This document shows, piece by piece, positions 25,794 to 35,604 of a DNA stretch of 64,000 nt; positions within the stretch are counted from its first letter, which is position 1; each line of letters opens with the position of its first letter. Origin of the DNA: Paracoccus contaminans. Lineage in GTDB: Bacteria > Pseudomonadota > Alphaproteobacteria > Rhodobacterales > Rhodobacteraceae. The position numbers and the translations under genes were made by a program. The stretch spans positions 833,001-897,000 of the forward strand of contig NZ_CP020612.1 in assembly GCF_002105555.1 (NCBI RefSeq). The letters are read 5' to 3'. The notes below the pieces were generated by a model. It ran no database searches, was not told the DNA's origin, and saw nothing but the letters and a program-made list of their open reading frames with translations.

Positions 25794-27377
25794 ATGAGCG
25801 TTGCCGACACCTTTGAACTGACGCTTGCGCTGCTGACGGTCATCGTCGGCCTTTACTGGCTGGCGCTGACATTGCGGCTGCCGCCTTCGGCGGCGCTGCT
25901 GGTGGGCAGCGGGGCGCTGGCCTTTGTGCCGGGCCTGCCGCATTTCGTCGCCGACCCCGATCTGGTGCTGGTGCTGTTCCTGCCGCCGCTGCTGATGGAC
26001 GGGGCGTTTTCCACATCGCTGGGGCGGTTCGGGCGGCAGTTGCCGGGCATCCTGTCGCTGGCGATCGGGATGGTGGTCTTCACCACCCTGGCCGTGGGGG
26101 TGGTGACGCACTGGCTGGTGCCCTCGCTGCCATGGGCGGCCTGCTTTGCGCTGGGGGCGATCGTCTCGCCGCCCGATGCCGTCTCGGCGCGGGCGGTGCT
26201 GCAAAGCGTCACCCTGCCGCGCCGCCTGACCGCCCTGATCGAGGGCGAAAGCCTGGTCAACGATGCCACCGGGCTGGTGCTGTTCCGCTTTGCCGTCGCC
26301 GCCGCGCTTAGCGGGGTGTTCGACGCGGGCGCCGTCGCGGCCGATTTCGCCCGCCTGTTCCTCGGCGGCGTGCTGGTCGGCCTGGCCGCGGGCGCGGCCT
26401 GGGTGGTCGTCGCAAGGCGGATGCGCGATGAGACGCTGACCCTGCTGGTCAGCCTTCTGCTGTCCTGGCTGTCCTATCTGGCAGGAGAGCGGCTGCACGT
26501 ATCGGGCGTGATCTCGACCGTGACGGCGGGCCTGGTGATGGGCTGGTATCAGCATGTCATCTTTTCCGCCGCGGTCAGGCTGCGCGGCATCGCCTTCAAC
26601 AGCGTGCTGGTCTTCGTGCTCGAGGCGATGGTGTTCATCCTAATCGGCTTTTCACTGCGCGACGTGGTGGACCGGATGGGAGGCATGGGGGCGGTCGCCT
26701 CGACCATGGCGGTGCCGCTGGCGGGGGTGGTGCTGGCGGTGATCCTTGCCCGCTTCGTGTGGATCTTCGCAACCGACGGGATGCGGGCGCTGCTCAGCCG
26801 CGCCGGGATGCGCGGGGCGCGCCCGCTGGGCATGCGGCAGGCAGCCGTGCTTGGCTGGGCGGGCATGCGGGGCGGGGTGACGCTGGCGATCGCGCTGACG
26901 CTGCCTGAAACGATGCCGGGGCGCGATCTAATGCTGGTCGCCGCCTTTGCGGTGATCTTTGCCACGGTCGTGGTGCAGGGCACCAGCCTTGCCGCGCTGA
27001 TCGGCTGGGTCAAGCCGCAGGATCTGGAGCCCCCCGCCCCGATGAGCCTGGCCGAGGCTGAAACCGCCCTGGCCCGCGTGCGCCTTGCGGTGATCGAACA
27101 GAACGCCTACGGCCCCAACGGCAGCCTCGTTCACGCCCATTTGCTGGACCAGGCGCAGATGCGGGTGGCCGCGACCGAACAGTTCGTCCACAATCACGAA
27201 CAGTCCTATCCAAGGCTGGTCCGGCATTTCGACCTGCTGAACCGGTCGATCGACGCGGCGCGGGCCGAACTGATCCGCCTGCACCGGGCCGGGCAGATCG
27301 AGGACGAGGTCCTGCACAATCTCGAACGCGACCTTGACATCGAACAGATGGGACTGGCCTATCAGCTGAACGGCTGA
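25794..27377 (+). CDS. CPA1-family Na+/H+ antiporter
   Basis: A 527-residue cation:proton antiporter of the NhaP/YjcE type with about twelve membrane helices in the first 410 residues. Diagnostic motifs are FLPPLLMDGAF (the region equivalent to the amiloride site), SPPDAVSARAVLQS and the ion-binding EGESLVNDATGLVLF. GWAGMRGGVTLAIALTLPE is the conserved Arg-containing helix. The C-terminal 110 residues are cytoplasmic and helical, probably regulatory. It would exchange Na+ (or K+) for H+ in pH or salt homeostasis. It stands alone, 54 bp after glyS. Confidence 0.92.
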   Translation: MSVADTFELTLALLTVIVGLYWLALTLRLPPSAALLVGSGALAFVPGLPHFVADPDLVLVLFLPPLLMDGAFSTSLGRFGRQLPGILSLAIGMVVFTTLAVGVVTHWLVPSLPWAACFALGAIVSPPDAVSARAVLQSVTLPRRLTALIEGESLVNDATGLVLFRFAVAAALSGVFDAGAVAADFARLFLGGVLVGLAAGAAWVVVARRMRDETLTLLVSLLLSWLSYLAGERLHVSGVISTVTAGLVMGWYQHVIFSAAVRLRGIAFNSVLVFVLEAMVFILIGFSLRDVVDRMGGMGAVASTMAVPLAGVVLAVILARFVWIFATDGMRALLSRAGMRGARPLGMRQAAVLGWAGMRGGVTLAIALTLPETMPGRDLMLVAAFAVIFATVVVQGTSLAALIGWVKPQDLEPPAPMSLAEAETALARVRLAVIEQNAYGPNGSLVHAHLLDQAQMRVAATEQFVHNHEQSYPRLVRHFDLLNRSIDAARAELIRLHRAGQIEDEVLHNLERDLDIEQMGLAYQLNG

Positions 27378-27420
27378 GACCCCACGCCCCCCCCTGCGCC
27401 TGCAACGAAGAAACCCTGCC

Positions 27421-28608
27421 TTGACCGACTTTGCCCGCACCCGCGCCGCCTTTCACCTGCCGCAGGGGGTGATCTATCTGGACGGCAATTCGCTGGGCCC
27501 GATGCCGGTGGCGGCGGCCGAGCGCGTGGCGGCGATGATGCGGGACGAATGGGCGCAGATGCTGATCGGCGGCTGGAACAGGGCCGGCTGGTATGTCCAG
27601 CCGCGCCGCGTCGGCGACCGCATCGCGCCCCTGATCGGCGCGGCCGAGGGGCAGGTCGTCATGGGCGACACGCTGTCGATCAAGGTGTTCCAGGCCCTGT
27701 CCGCGGCGCTGGCGCTCAACCCCGGCCGCCGGGTCATCCTGTCCGACAGCGGCAACTTTCCCTCGGACCTCTATGTCGCGCAGGGGCTGGCGCGCGTCAC
27801 CGGGGCCGAGCTGCGCGTGGTGGCCCCCGAGGATGTGGCCGATGCCATCGGCCCCGACCTTGCCGTGCTGATGCTGACCGAGGTTGATTACCGCACCGGG
27901 CGGCGTCACGACATGGCCGCCCTGACCGCGCGGGCGCATGAGGCCGGCGCGCTGGCGGTGTGGGATCTGGCCCATTCGGCGGGGGCGGTGGATGTGGACC
28001 TGCTGGGCGCGGGCGCCGATTTCGCGGTCGGCTGCACCTACAAATACCTGAACGGCGGCCCCGGCTCGCCCGCCTTCATCTGGGTGCATCCGCGCCATGC
28101 CGAGGCTGCGCAGCCCTGCCTACAGGGTTGGATGGGCCATGCCGCGCCCTTTGCCTTTGACGGCGACTATCGCCCCGGCGCGGGGATCGAGCGGATGCGC
28201 GTCGGCACGCCCCCTGTCATCGCGCTGGCGGCGCTGGACGCCGCGCTTGACGTGTGGGAGGGCGTGCAGATGGCCGATCTGCGCGCCCGTTCGGTCGCGC
28301 TGACCGAGGCCTTCATCGCCGGCATCGACGCCTCGTGCCCCGGCGTCACGCTGCATTCGCCCCGCGATCCGGCCCGGCGCGGCAGCCAGGTCGGCCTGCG
28401 CCATCCGCAGGCCCATGCCGTCATGCAGGCGCTGATCGCCCAGGGCGTGGTCGGCGATTTCCGCGCGCCCGACGTGCTGCGCTTCGGCTTTGCGCCCCTG
28501 TTCAACGACATGTCCGATGTCGAAGGCGCGGTGGACCGGCTGGCCGGCATCCTGCGCAGCGCCAGCTGGGATCGCCCCGAATACCATCAGCGCGCCGCCG
28601 TGACCTGA
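27421..28608 (+). CDS. kynU: Kynureninase
   Basis: KynU is a PLP enzyme that cleaves kynurenine to anthranilate and alanine (or 3-hydroxykynurenine to 3-hydroxyanthranilate) in tryptophan breakdown. The 395-residue product has GVIYLDGNSLGPMP near the start, WDLAHSAGAVDVDLLGAGAD with the PLP-binding Asp, and the Schiff-base lysine K208 in GCTYKYLNGGPGSPAF. The start is TTG at 27421: the family start (TDFARTRAAFHLPQG) begins exactly there and no ATG lies nearby. kynA and kynB are not adjacent, so the pathway is split in this genome or the enzyme acts alone. Confidence 0.94.
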   Translation: MTDFARTRAAFHLPQGVIYLDGNSLGPMPVAAAERVAAMMRDEWAQMLIGGWNRAGWYVQPRRVGDRIAPLIGAAEGQVVMGDTLSIKVFQALSAALALNPGRRVILSDSGNFPSDLYVAQGLARVTGAELRVVAPEDVADAIGPDLAVLMLTEVDYRTGRRHDMAALTARAHEAGALAVWDLAHSAGAVDVDLLGAGADFAVGCTYKYLNGGPGSPAFIWVHPRHAEAAQPCLQGWMGHAAPFAFDGDYRPGAGIERMRVGTPPVIALAALDAALDVWEGVQMADLRARSVALTEAFIAGIDASCPGVTLHSPRDPARRGSQVGLRHPQAHAVMQALIAQGVVGDFRAPDVLRFGFAPLFNDMSDVEGAVDRLAGILRSASWDRPEYHQRAAVT

Positions 28609-28656
28609 GGATGGTCTTTTCATCAGGCACGGGCTGTCATCTTATGGCGCGAACAG

Positions 28657-29748
28657 ATGGTGAATCGCATGACGACGCAGCCCTTTATCCTGCCTGCGCT
28701 CCTGCTGGGAACCATGTTGGCTGCCCCGGCACGGGCCCAGGACGCCGCCGCCCCGGTCGATCCGCTGAAGGTGGAATATGTGAACGTCGTGCGCCAGCCG
28801 CTGACATTCTCTGCCCGCCTGACCGGCACGGTCGAGGCCAGGGACAGCATCCAGCTGTCCTTTCCCAGCGGGGGGCGGATCGTCGAGATCATGGTCGAGG
28901 CGGGCGACCGCGTCAGCGCCGGCGAGCCGCTTGCCCGCACCGACGGCGTCCAGCAGCAGCAGGCGCTGGCCCGCACCGTGGCGGGCGTGGCGGCGGCGCA
29001 GGCGGCCGTGCTGCAGGCCCGTCAGGCCGCCGACCGGGCCGCGGCCCTGCTGGGCCGGGGGGTGGGCACGCGCGCCGCGCGCGATGCCGCGCAGCAGGCG
29101 CTGTCTTCGGCACAGGGCCAGCTTGAGGGCGCGCGCACCGCGGCCGATCAGGCCCGCCGCGCGGCCGAGGATACCATCCTGAAGGCCCCGCAGGACGCCG
29201 TGGTGACAGCCCGCATGGCCGAGCCGGGACAGGTCGTGGGCGCGGCGCAGCCGATCTTGTCGCTGGCCGCCCTGACCGGGTCCGAGGCCGTGTTCCACAT
29301 CCCCGATTCGCCCCTGCTGGGCCGGGCCCCCGGCGCCATGGTCGAGCTGCGCCCGATCGATCATCCCGACCGGCATCTTGCCGGCAGGGTCAGTGAGATA
29401 TCGCCGCTGGTCGATTCCGCCACCGGGGCGGTCACCGTCCGCGTCGCGATCGAGGGCGCGCTCGATCCCTCGCTGCTGGGCGCGGCGGTGGTCGGCACCG
29501 TCCACCTGCCGGTCGGCAGCGGCATCGAGCTGCCCTGGACCGCCCTGACGGCCACCGGCGACGGGCCGGCCGTCTGGAAAATCGGCCCCGACAACACCGT
29601 CAGCATCGCGCAGGTGACGCTTGAACGCTATGGCACCGAACAGCTTGTCGTCAGCGCCGGGCTGTCGCCGGGTGACGTGGTGGTGGGCGAGGGATCGCAG
29701 CTGATGTATCCCGGTCGTCCCGTTGCCCCCGGAAAAGCACGAAAATGA
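28657..29748 (+). CDS. RND efflux periplasmic adaptor protein (first of two)
   Basis: A 363-residue membrane fusion protein with a signal peptide (ILPALLLGTMLAAPARAQ), a barrel-sandwich hybrid half-motif (GGRIVEIMVEAGDRVSAGEPL), a long alpha-hairpin (about 105-170, Ala/Gln-rich), the second lipoyl half (DAVVTARMAEPGQVVGAAQP) and a beta-barrel/MP domain. It links the inner-membrane RND pump to an outer-membrane channel. No outer-membrane factor gene is found nearby. Its stop overlaps the ATG of the second adaptor. An ATG 12 nt downstream is an alternative start. Confidence 0.9.
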   Translation: MVNRMTTQPFILPALLLGTMLAAPARAQDAAAPVDPLKVEYVNVVRQPLTFSARLTGTVEARDSIQLSFPSGGRIVEIMVEAGDRVSAGEPLARTDGVQQQQALARTVAGVAAAQAAVLQARQAADRAAALLGRGVGTRAARDAAQQALSSAQGQLEGARTAADQARRAAEDTILKAPQDAVVTARMAEPGQVVGAAQPILSLAALTGSEAVFHIPDSPLLGRAPGAMVELRPIDHPDRHLAGRVSEISPLVDSATGAVTVRVAIEGALDPSLLGAAVVGTVHLPVGSGIELPWTALTATGDGPAVWKIGPDNTVSIAQVTLERYGTEQLVVSAGLSPGDVVVGEGSQLMYPGRPVAPGKARK

Positions 29749-30877
29749 CGACACCACCGATAGGCCGACGTGACATTGTGCCCGCACTCGCCGCGGCGCT
29801 GATGCTGGCGCTTGCGGCGCCGCTGCCGGCGGCGGCCCTGTCGCTGCCCTTTGCGGGCACTCGCGCGCAGGCGGATGCCCCCGCCGCCCCCCCCGCCCTG
29901 TCGTGACCGAATTCGTCACCGATACCGCCCAGCAGGAACGCACCATCCCCGGCGTCATCGTCGCGGCGACCGAGGTGCAGATGGCCTTCCAGACGCTGGG
30001 CCGGATGATCGAACGGCCGGTCGATGTGGGGGACCGGGTGCGGCAGGGCGACCTGCTGGCCCGGCTCGACCCCGAGGATCTGGCCAGCACCACCCGCGCC
30101 GCCAAGGCCGCGGTCGCCGCCGCCGAGGTCAATCTTGAAACCGCCCGGAACACGGCCGAACGGGCCCGCGCCCTGGCGCGGCGCAACGTCGCCTCGACCG
30201 CCCAGCTGGAAACGGCCGAACAGGCGCTGACCGCGGCGCAATCGACGGTTGCGCAGGCCCGCGCCCAACTTGAAAGCGCCCGCGATGCCCAGAGCTTTGC
30301 CGTGATGACCGCGCCGATCGCCGGGGTGATCTCGGCCGTCAAGGCGGCGCCGGGCGCGGTGGTGGCGGCGGGCGATCCGATCATGACCCTGTCCAGCGAG
30401 GACCGGATCGAGGCGCGCATCGACCTGATCGAGGCGCAGCTGCGCGGCGTCAAGCCCGGCACCCGCTTCCTCGTCTGGCGCGACAGCGAGGGCGAGCGCC
30501 CGGTCGCGGGCACGGTCACGCGCATCGACCCCGTCGCCGATCCGCAGACGCGCACGCGGCGCGTCTTCATCACCCTGCCCGACGATACCGATCTGAGGCT
30601 GGGCAGCCTGGTGCGGGCGCGGGCGGAAGGATCGGGCGCCACGCGCCTGACGGTTCCGGCCGGGGCGCTGGTGGTGACGCCGGCGGGCAGCGCGGTCTGG
30701 CAGGTGACGCGCCAGGGCGAGGCGGCAAGCGTCGCGCTGCGCCCCGTGCAGCCGGGCGAGACGGCGGGCGGGCGCACGCAGATCCTCGACGGGCTGAAGG
30801 CGGGCGACGAGGTGGTGACGCGCGGCGTTCATTCGCTGAGCGAAGGGCAGGCCGTGGGCCGCAGGGTGGACCCATGA
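29745..30877 (+). pseudogene. Second RND efflux adaptor gene, frameshifted at a C8 run
   Basis: From ATG 29745, which overlaps the previous stop, a signal peptide is encoded (ALAAALMLALAAPLPAAA), but the frame ends at a TGA at 29904-29906, just after a run of eight C (29887-29894). The mature adaptor continues in another frame as PRPVVTEFVTDTAQQERTIP and on through VGDRVRQGDLLARLDPEDLA, a coiled-coil hairpin and MTAPIAGVISAVKAAPGAVV to 30877. One extra C would join the export signal to the mature protein. Read as it stands, GTG 29903 would give a 324-residue adaptor without a signal sequence. The real gene is most likely intact. Confidence 0.85.
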
Positions 30878-33800
30878 GCGAGACGCACCGATTCAACCTG
30901 TCCGACTGGGCGCTGCACCACCGTTCGCTGGTGTGGTTCCTGCTGATCATGTCGATGCTGGCCGGGTTCATGGCCTATCGCAATCTCGGCCGCGAGGAAG
31001 ATCCCAACTTCACCATCAAGGTGATGGTCATCTCGGCCTCGATGCCCGGCGCGACCATTCAGGACACGATCGACCAGGTCACTGACCGGATCGAGACAAA
31101 GCTTGAGGAGCTTGACGCGCTCAAGTTCACGCGTTCGGTCACGCGGCCGGGCCAGGCGGTGGTCTATGTCGAGCTGCTGCCCACCGTCAGGGGCGACGAG
31201 GTGGCCCGGACATGGCTGCGCGTGCGCAACATGATGAACGACATCCGGCCCGAGTTTCCGCAGGAATTCGCCGGCTTTCAGTTCAACGACAATTTCGGCG
31301 ACGTGTATGGCAATGTCTATGCCTTCACCGCCGACGGCTTTTCCCAGCGCGAGCTGCGCGACCGGGTCGAGGACATCCGCAAGCAGGTGCAGGCGATGCC
31401 CGCCGCGGGCAAGACGGGCCTGCTGGGCGTGCGCGAGGAACAGATCTATCTTGAATTCTCGTCGGTGCGGCTGGCCGCGCTGGGGATCAGCCAGGCCCAG
31501 GTGGTGGAAACGCTGGCCGCGCAGAACGCCATCGCCCAGTCGGGCGTCGTGCAGGCAGGCCCGGAACAGGTGCTGGTGCGGGTGGGCGGCCAGTTCGACA
31601 CGGCGGATGCCATCGCGGCCGTGAACCTGCGGATCGGCGATCGCTTCTTCAGCCTTGGGGATGTGGCGACGGTGCGGCGCGGCTATGCGGACCCGCCCGC
31701 GACCCTGTTCCGCTATAACGGGCAGGAGGCGATCGGCCTGCAGGTCGCCATGCGCGAGGGCGAGAACATCCAGACCTATGGCGCGCAGCTCGACGAGATG
31801 ATGAACAGGATCGCCGCCGACCTGCCCGTCGGAATCCAGATGCACAAGTTCGCCGACCAGCCCCATGTGGTCAAGGAAGCGGTGGGCCATTTCGTCCGCG
31901 CCCTGGCCGAGGCGGTGGGCATCGTCCTGGTCGTCAGCTTCGTCAGCCTGGGCCTGCGGGCCGGCTTTGTCGTGACGCTGACGATCCCGCTGGTGCTGGC
32001 CATCACCTTCATCATCCTCGACATCTACGGGATCACCCTGCAGCGCATCTCGCTGGGGGCGCTGATCATCGCGCTGGGGCTGCTGGTGGATGATGCGATG
32101 ATCGCCATCGAGACGATGATCTCGCGCCTGGAACAGGGCGACAGCATCACCGAGGCGGCCAGCTATGCTTGGACCTCGATCGCCTTTCCGATGCTGTCGG
32201 GCACGCTGGTGACGGTGGCGGGCTTCATCCCGATCGGGCTGAACAGCTCGGCCGCGGGCGAGTTCACCTTTTCGCTGTTCGTCGTCATCGCCGTGTCGCT
32301 GCTGGTGTCATGGATCGTGGCGGTGCTGTTCGCGCCGCTGCTGGGGGTGACGTTCCTGCCCGCGCGGATGGCGCATCACGAACAGCGGGCCGGCTGGCTG
32401 CGCCGGATGTTCAACGGCCTTTTGCGGCTGGCGATGCGGTTCCGCTGGATCACGGTGATCGTGACCCTGGCGGCCTTTGGCGGCTCGGTCTGGGCCATGC
32501 AGTTCGTCGAGCAGCAGTTCTTCCCCACCTCGGACCGGACCGAGGTGCTGATCGACGTGACCGAACGCCACAATGCCTCGATCGCCCGGACCGACGCCTC
32601 GGTCGCGCAGCTGGACGCCTTCCTGCGCCAGCAGCCCGAGGCGCAGTTCTGGACCAGCTATGTCGGACAGGGGGCGCCGCGCTTCGTGCTGGCGATGGAC
32701 GTGCCGACGCCGGGGCCCTTCATGGGGCAGATGGTCATCCAGACCGCCGACCTCGCGGCGCGCGACGCGCTCAAGGCCAGGCTGGCCGATTTTGCGGCGG
32801 CCGAGATGGTCGGCACCGATGTCTATGTCAAGAACCTGGAAATCGGCCCGCCGGTCGGCAAGCCGGTGCAATATCGGGTCAGCGCCCCCCGGCCGGATGC
32901 GGCCCGCGATGCGGCGCGGGGCCTCGCCTCGATCATGGCGGGCGAGCCGCGCCTGCGCGACATCGCCCTGGACTGGAGCGAGCCGGCCCGCGTCGTGCGT
33001 GTCGAGGTGGATCAGGACCGGGCGCGCAAGCTGGGCCTGTCCAGCACCGACATCGCCAATGCGCTGGCGGCGCTGTATTCGGGCAAGGTCGTCACGCAGA
33101 TGCGCGACGGCATCTTCCTGATCGACGTGGTCGCGCGCGGCATCGAGACCGATCGCCAGTCGCTCGAATCGATCCAGAACCTCGAGCTGTCCACGACGAC
33201 CGGCACCCCCATCCCGCTGGCCGCCCTTGCGCGGCTCAGCTATGAGACAGAGCAGCCCATCATCATGCAGCGCGACGGGATGCCGACCGTGACGGTCAAG
33301 GCCGACATCACCGGCCGCGACCAGCCCGCCACGCTGGTCGCGGCGCTGGCGGACCGCGTGGCGGCCTATGCCCGCACGCTGCCCGCCGACACCCGCATCG
33401 TCGTGGGCGGCACCGCCGAAACCTCGGGCGAAAGCCAGCGGCCGATCGCGGCGGTGGTGCCGCTGATGCTGCTGATCATGGCGACGCTGGTGATGATCCA
33501 GATGCAAAGCTTCCGCCTGGCGCTGATTGTCTTTGCGGCCGCGCCGCTGGGCCTGATCGGCGTGGTGGCCGCGCTGGTGCCGTTCCGGGTGCCGATGGGC
33601 TTTGTGGCCATCCTCGGGATTCTCGCCCTGATCGGCATCCTGATCCGAAACTCGATCATCCTGGTGCACGAGATCGAGATGCTGCGCGCCGCGGGCCGGT
33701 CCAAATGGGATGCGGTGTTCGAGGCATCCGACAGCCGCGCCCGGCCGATCCTGCTGACGGCGGCGGCGGCCAGCCTGGCGCTGATCCCCATTTCCCGGCA

Positions 33801-33936
33801 GGTGTTCTGGGGTCCGATGGCCTTTGCCATGATGGGCGGGATCATCGCCGGCACGCTGATCACGCTGCTGTTCGTGCCGGCGCTGTATTGCGTGGTGTTC
33901 GGGGTCAGGCGGCCGGAACCGGGGCCGGCGAAGTAA
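30874..33936 (+). CDS. RND-family efflux pump inner-membrane transporter
   Basis: A 1,020-residue proton-driven RND exporter. It has the N-terminal helix, a large periplasmic loop with VRPGQAVVYVELLP-like porter sequence, and helices with GALIIALGLLVDDAMIAIE, the conserved Asp pair of the proton relay in helix 4. A second loop follows, then ILALIGILIRNSIILVHEIE and FVPALYCVVFGV at the end. The start motif ALHHRSLVWFLLIMSMLAGF and length match the AcrB/CusA superfamily branch often found with paired adaptors. Substrate cannot be read from the sequence. It overlaps the adaptor gene by 4 nt. Confidence 0.93.
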   Translation: MSETHRFNLSDWALHHRSLVWFLLIMSMLAGFMAYRNLGREEDPNFTIKVMVISASMPGATIQDTIDQVTDRIETKLEELDALKFTRSVTRPGQAVVYVELLPTVRGDEVARTWLRVRNMMNDIRPEFPQEFAGFQFNDNFGDVYGNVYAFTADGFSQRELRDRVEDIRKQVQAMPAAGKTGLLGVREEQIYLEFSSVRLAALGISQAQVVETLAAQNAIAQSGVVQAGPEQVLVRVGGQFDTADAIAAVNLRIGDRFFSLGDVATVRRGYADPPATLFRYNGQEAIGLQVAMREGENIQTYGAQLDEMMNRIAADLPVGIQMHKFADQPHVVKEAVGHFVRALAEAVGIVLVVSFVSLGLRAGFVVTLTIPLVLAITFIILDIYGITLQRISLGALIIALGLLVDDAMIAIETMISRLEQGDSITEAASYAWTSIAFPMLSGTLVTVAGFIPIGLNSSAAGEFTFSLFVVIAVSLLVSWIVAVLFAPLLGVTFLPARMAHHEQRAGWLRRMFNGLLRLAMRFRWITVIVTLAAFGGSVWAMQFVEQQFFPTSDRTEVLIDVTERHNASIARTDASVAQLDAFLRQQPEAQFWTSYVGQGAPRFVLAMDVPTPGPFMGQMVIQTADLAARDALKARLADFAAAEMVGTDVYVKNLEIGPPVGKPVQYRVSAPRPDAARDAARGLASIMAGEPRLRDIALDWSEPARVVRVEVDQDRARKLGLSSTDIANALAALYSGKVVTQMRDGIFLIDVVARGIETDRQSLESIQNLELSTTTGTPIPLAALARLSYETEQPIIMQRDGMPTVTVKADITGRDQPATLVAALADRVAAYARTLPADTRIVVGGTAETSGESQRPIAAVVPLMLLIMATLVMIQMQSFRLALIVFAAAPLGLIGVVAALVPFRVPMGFVAILGILALIGILIRNSIILVHEIEMLRAAGRSKWDAVFEASDSRARPILLTAAAASLALIPISRQVFWGPMAFAMMGGIIAGTLITLLFVPALYCVVFGVRRPEPGPAK

Positions 33937-33967
33937 GCGGGGCTCTGCCCCGCACCCCGGGATATTT
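33937..33967. terminator. Bidirectional terminator between the RND gene and the sulfolipid operon
   Basis: GCGGGGC-TCT-GCCCCGC is a perfect 7-bp hairpin directly after the RND stop, followed by ACCCCGGGATATTTCT. The 31-bp gap separates two convergent genes. This GGGGCTCTGCCCC...GGGATATTT arrangement recurs after genes in Rhodobacterales genomes (recollection, not checked here). Confidence 0.65.
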
Positions 33968-34780
33968 CTAGCCGCCCGAATCCAGCATCGCGGGCAGCGC
34001 GGCGCGCAGGCCGTCCATGCCGCGCGGCCGCCAGCCGAGCGCCGCCAGACGCTCGCAGGACATGACCGACACGGGCGTGTCGGCGCGCGGCGGCAGGGGA
34101 TGGGGGCTGCCCGTCAGGCGCCGCACCTCGGCCAGCAAGTCGTGCCGGTCCACCAGCAGGTCCGAGGCGTTGAAGCTGCCCTGCCCCCGCGCGCCCAGCA
34201 CCAGCAGCACCGCCGCGGCCAGATCCCCGCCATGCAGTTCCGTCCCCCGGCAGGGCGGGACGGGGCGGCCCGCGCGGTAGTCGGCAAAGAGGCCGGCCCA
34301 TTTGTGCCCCGGCCCCGGACCATAGATGCCGGTCGCGCGGATGCTGGCGGGGGCGAAACCGGGGGCGACCAGCGCCGCCAGCCCATCCTCGACCTCGGCC
34401 TTGATGCGGCCGTAAAGGCTTTCGGCGGCAGCCCCGGTCCCGTCGGGCAGGGGCGTGCCGGCTGGCAGCGCGTCATAGACCGCGCGCGAGGACAGAAAGA
34501 CCGCCTGCCCCACCCCAGCGGCCCGCGCCTCCTGGAGCAGCTGCAACGAGCCGTCGCGGTTCAGTGCGACAAAGCCGGCGGGGTCATCGCCCTCGCCGCC
34601 GCGATAGCGGCCGGGGACATGGGAGAAGGCGGCATGGACCAGCGCATCCGCCCCGTCCAGCGCCGCGGGGCGGCCCAGCCGCCAGCCGGGCAGCGGATCG
34701 ACCTGATGCCCGGCCGCCGCCAGGGCCTGCGCCACAAAGCGCCCGACCAGCCCGCTTGCGCCGGTCAGCGCGATCCTCAT
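33968..34780 (-). CDS. NAD(P)-dependent epimerase/reductase in the SqdC position
   Basis: A 270-residue short-chain NAD-dependent epimerase/dehydratase-like protein: nucleotide-binding GASGLVGRF at residues 7-15, FLSSRAVYDALP and the catalytic-type YGRIK (Y-x3-K). It is last in an operon with sqdB and a GT8 enzyme. In Rhodobacter sphaeroides the operon is sqdB-sqdD-sqdC, and loss of SqdC causes accumulation of sulfoquinovosyl-dihydroxyacetone. This gene occupies the SqdC place, but its exact reaction is unproven. The start at 34780 overlaps the GT8 stop; upstream codons in this frame lie inside that gene. Confidence 0.7.
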   Translation of the reverse strand: MRIALTGASGLVGRFVAQALAAAGHQVDPLPGWRLGRPAALDGADALVHAAFSHVPGRYRGGEGDDPAGFVALNRDGSLQLLQEARAAGVGQAVFLSSRAVYDALPAGTPLPDGTGAAAESLYGRIKAEVEDGLAALVAPGFAPASIRATGIYGPGPGHKWAGLFADYRAGRPVPPCRGTELHGGDLAAAVLLVLGARGQGSFNASDLLVDRHDLLAEVRRLTGSPHPLPPRADTPVSVMSCERLAALGWRPRGMDGLRAALPAMLDSGG

Positions 34781-35604
34781 GCCGGGTCGGGCAGGCTGCG
34801 GCTGTCCGGGACCGGCCCATCCCCCGCATAGGCGCGCCACAGATCGATCAGGGGGCGCAGGCGGTCGGCCTTGGCATGGTCCTGCCAGGGCTTTTCATAT
34901 TGAAAATGCAGGATCTTCACATCCTGCCAGCGCCACAGGCCGGGCAGGTTGAACCAGACATATTGCAGCATGTTGCAGAACACCGGCAGGCCGTGCCAGT
35001 CGGGGAAATAGCTTTCCAGAAATGTCTGGTCGGTGCGCCGCCAGAACGCATCCGGCACGTCCAGCCGCGCCAGCATGTCCGCAAAGGTCGCCGGATCGGG
35101 GCGCGCCGTGAACACGCCCGAATTCATGCGGTGGAAATCGGCAAGGCTTTCATAGACGTTCGGGGCCGCGCAGAACTGGGGGTAATCGAACAGCCTGTCC
35201 ACGTTCTGCAGCACCAGCGCGTCGGCGTCGATGAAGACGGCGCGCGCGTAATCAAGCTGCCACAGCCGCAGCTTGGCGAAATTGTCCAGCGGCGTGTGGA
35301 AGGGCGGCTTTTCCCCCTTGGTGAAGGCTGCCCGCCCATGCAGCGCGTCCCGCGCATGGGCGGTGTTGAACGCCTCGCTCGTCGGCAGCAGCGCGCAGCG
35401 CACCAGCCGCGCGCCCAGTGCCGACAGCGGGGCCAGATCGGCCGGCGCGACATCGGTGTGCAGCACGCAGATATCCGCATCCGTCCCCGACAACAGGATG
35501 GAGCGCACCAGCGCCCTTGCGCCCAGCGCATAATCCGCATTGGTCACGAGGGTAACGAAGGCCCGGTCGCCCCGCGCGGGTCGGTCTGCGGTCCAGCCGG
35601 TCAC
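34777..35604 (-). CDS. sqdD: GT8 glycosyltransferase, probable sulfoquinovosyltransferase SqdD
   Basis: A 275-residue glycogenin-like family 8 glycosyltransferase with AFVTLVTNADYALGARALVR at the N-terminus, the metal-binding DxD in VFIDADALVLQNVDR, NSGVFTARP and QTFLESYFPDWHGLP. In Rhodobacter and Sinorhizobium a glycogenin-like SqdD transfers sulfoquinovose from UDP-sulfoquinovose to diacylglycerol. The adjoining sqdB makes that role likely here. It overlaps the upstream 120-codon ORF and the downstream epimerase by 4 nt each. Confidence 0.82.
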   Translation of the reverse strand: MTGWTADRPARGDRAFVTLVTNADYALGARALVRSILLSGTDADICVLHTDVAPADLAPLSALGARLVRCALLPTSEAFNTAHARDALHGRAAFTKGEKPPFHTPLDNFAKLRLWQLDYARAVFIDADALVLQNVDRLFDYPQFCAAPNVYESLADFHRMNSGVFTARPDPATFADMLARLDVPDAFWRRTDQTFLESYFPDWHGLPVFCNMLQYVWFNLPGLWRWQDVKILHFQYEKPWQDHAKADRLRPLIDLWRAYAGDGPVPDSRSLPDPA

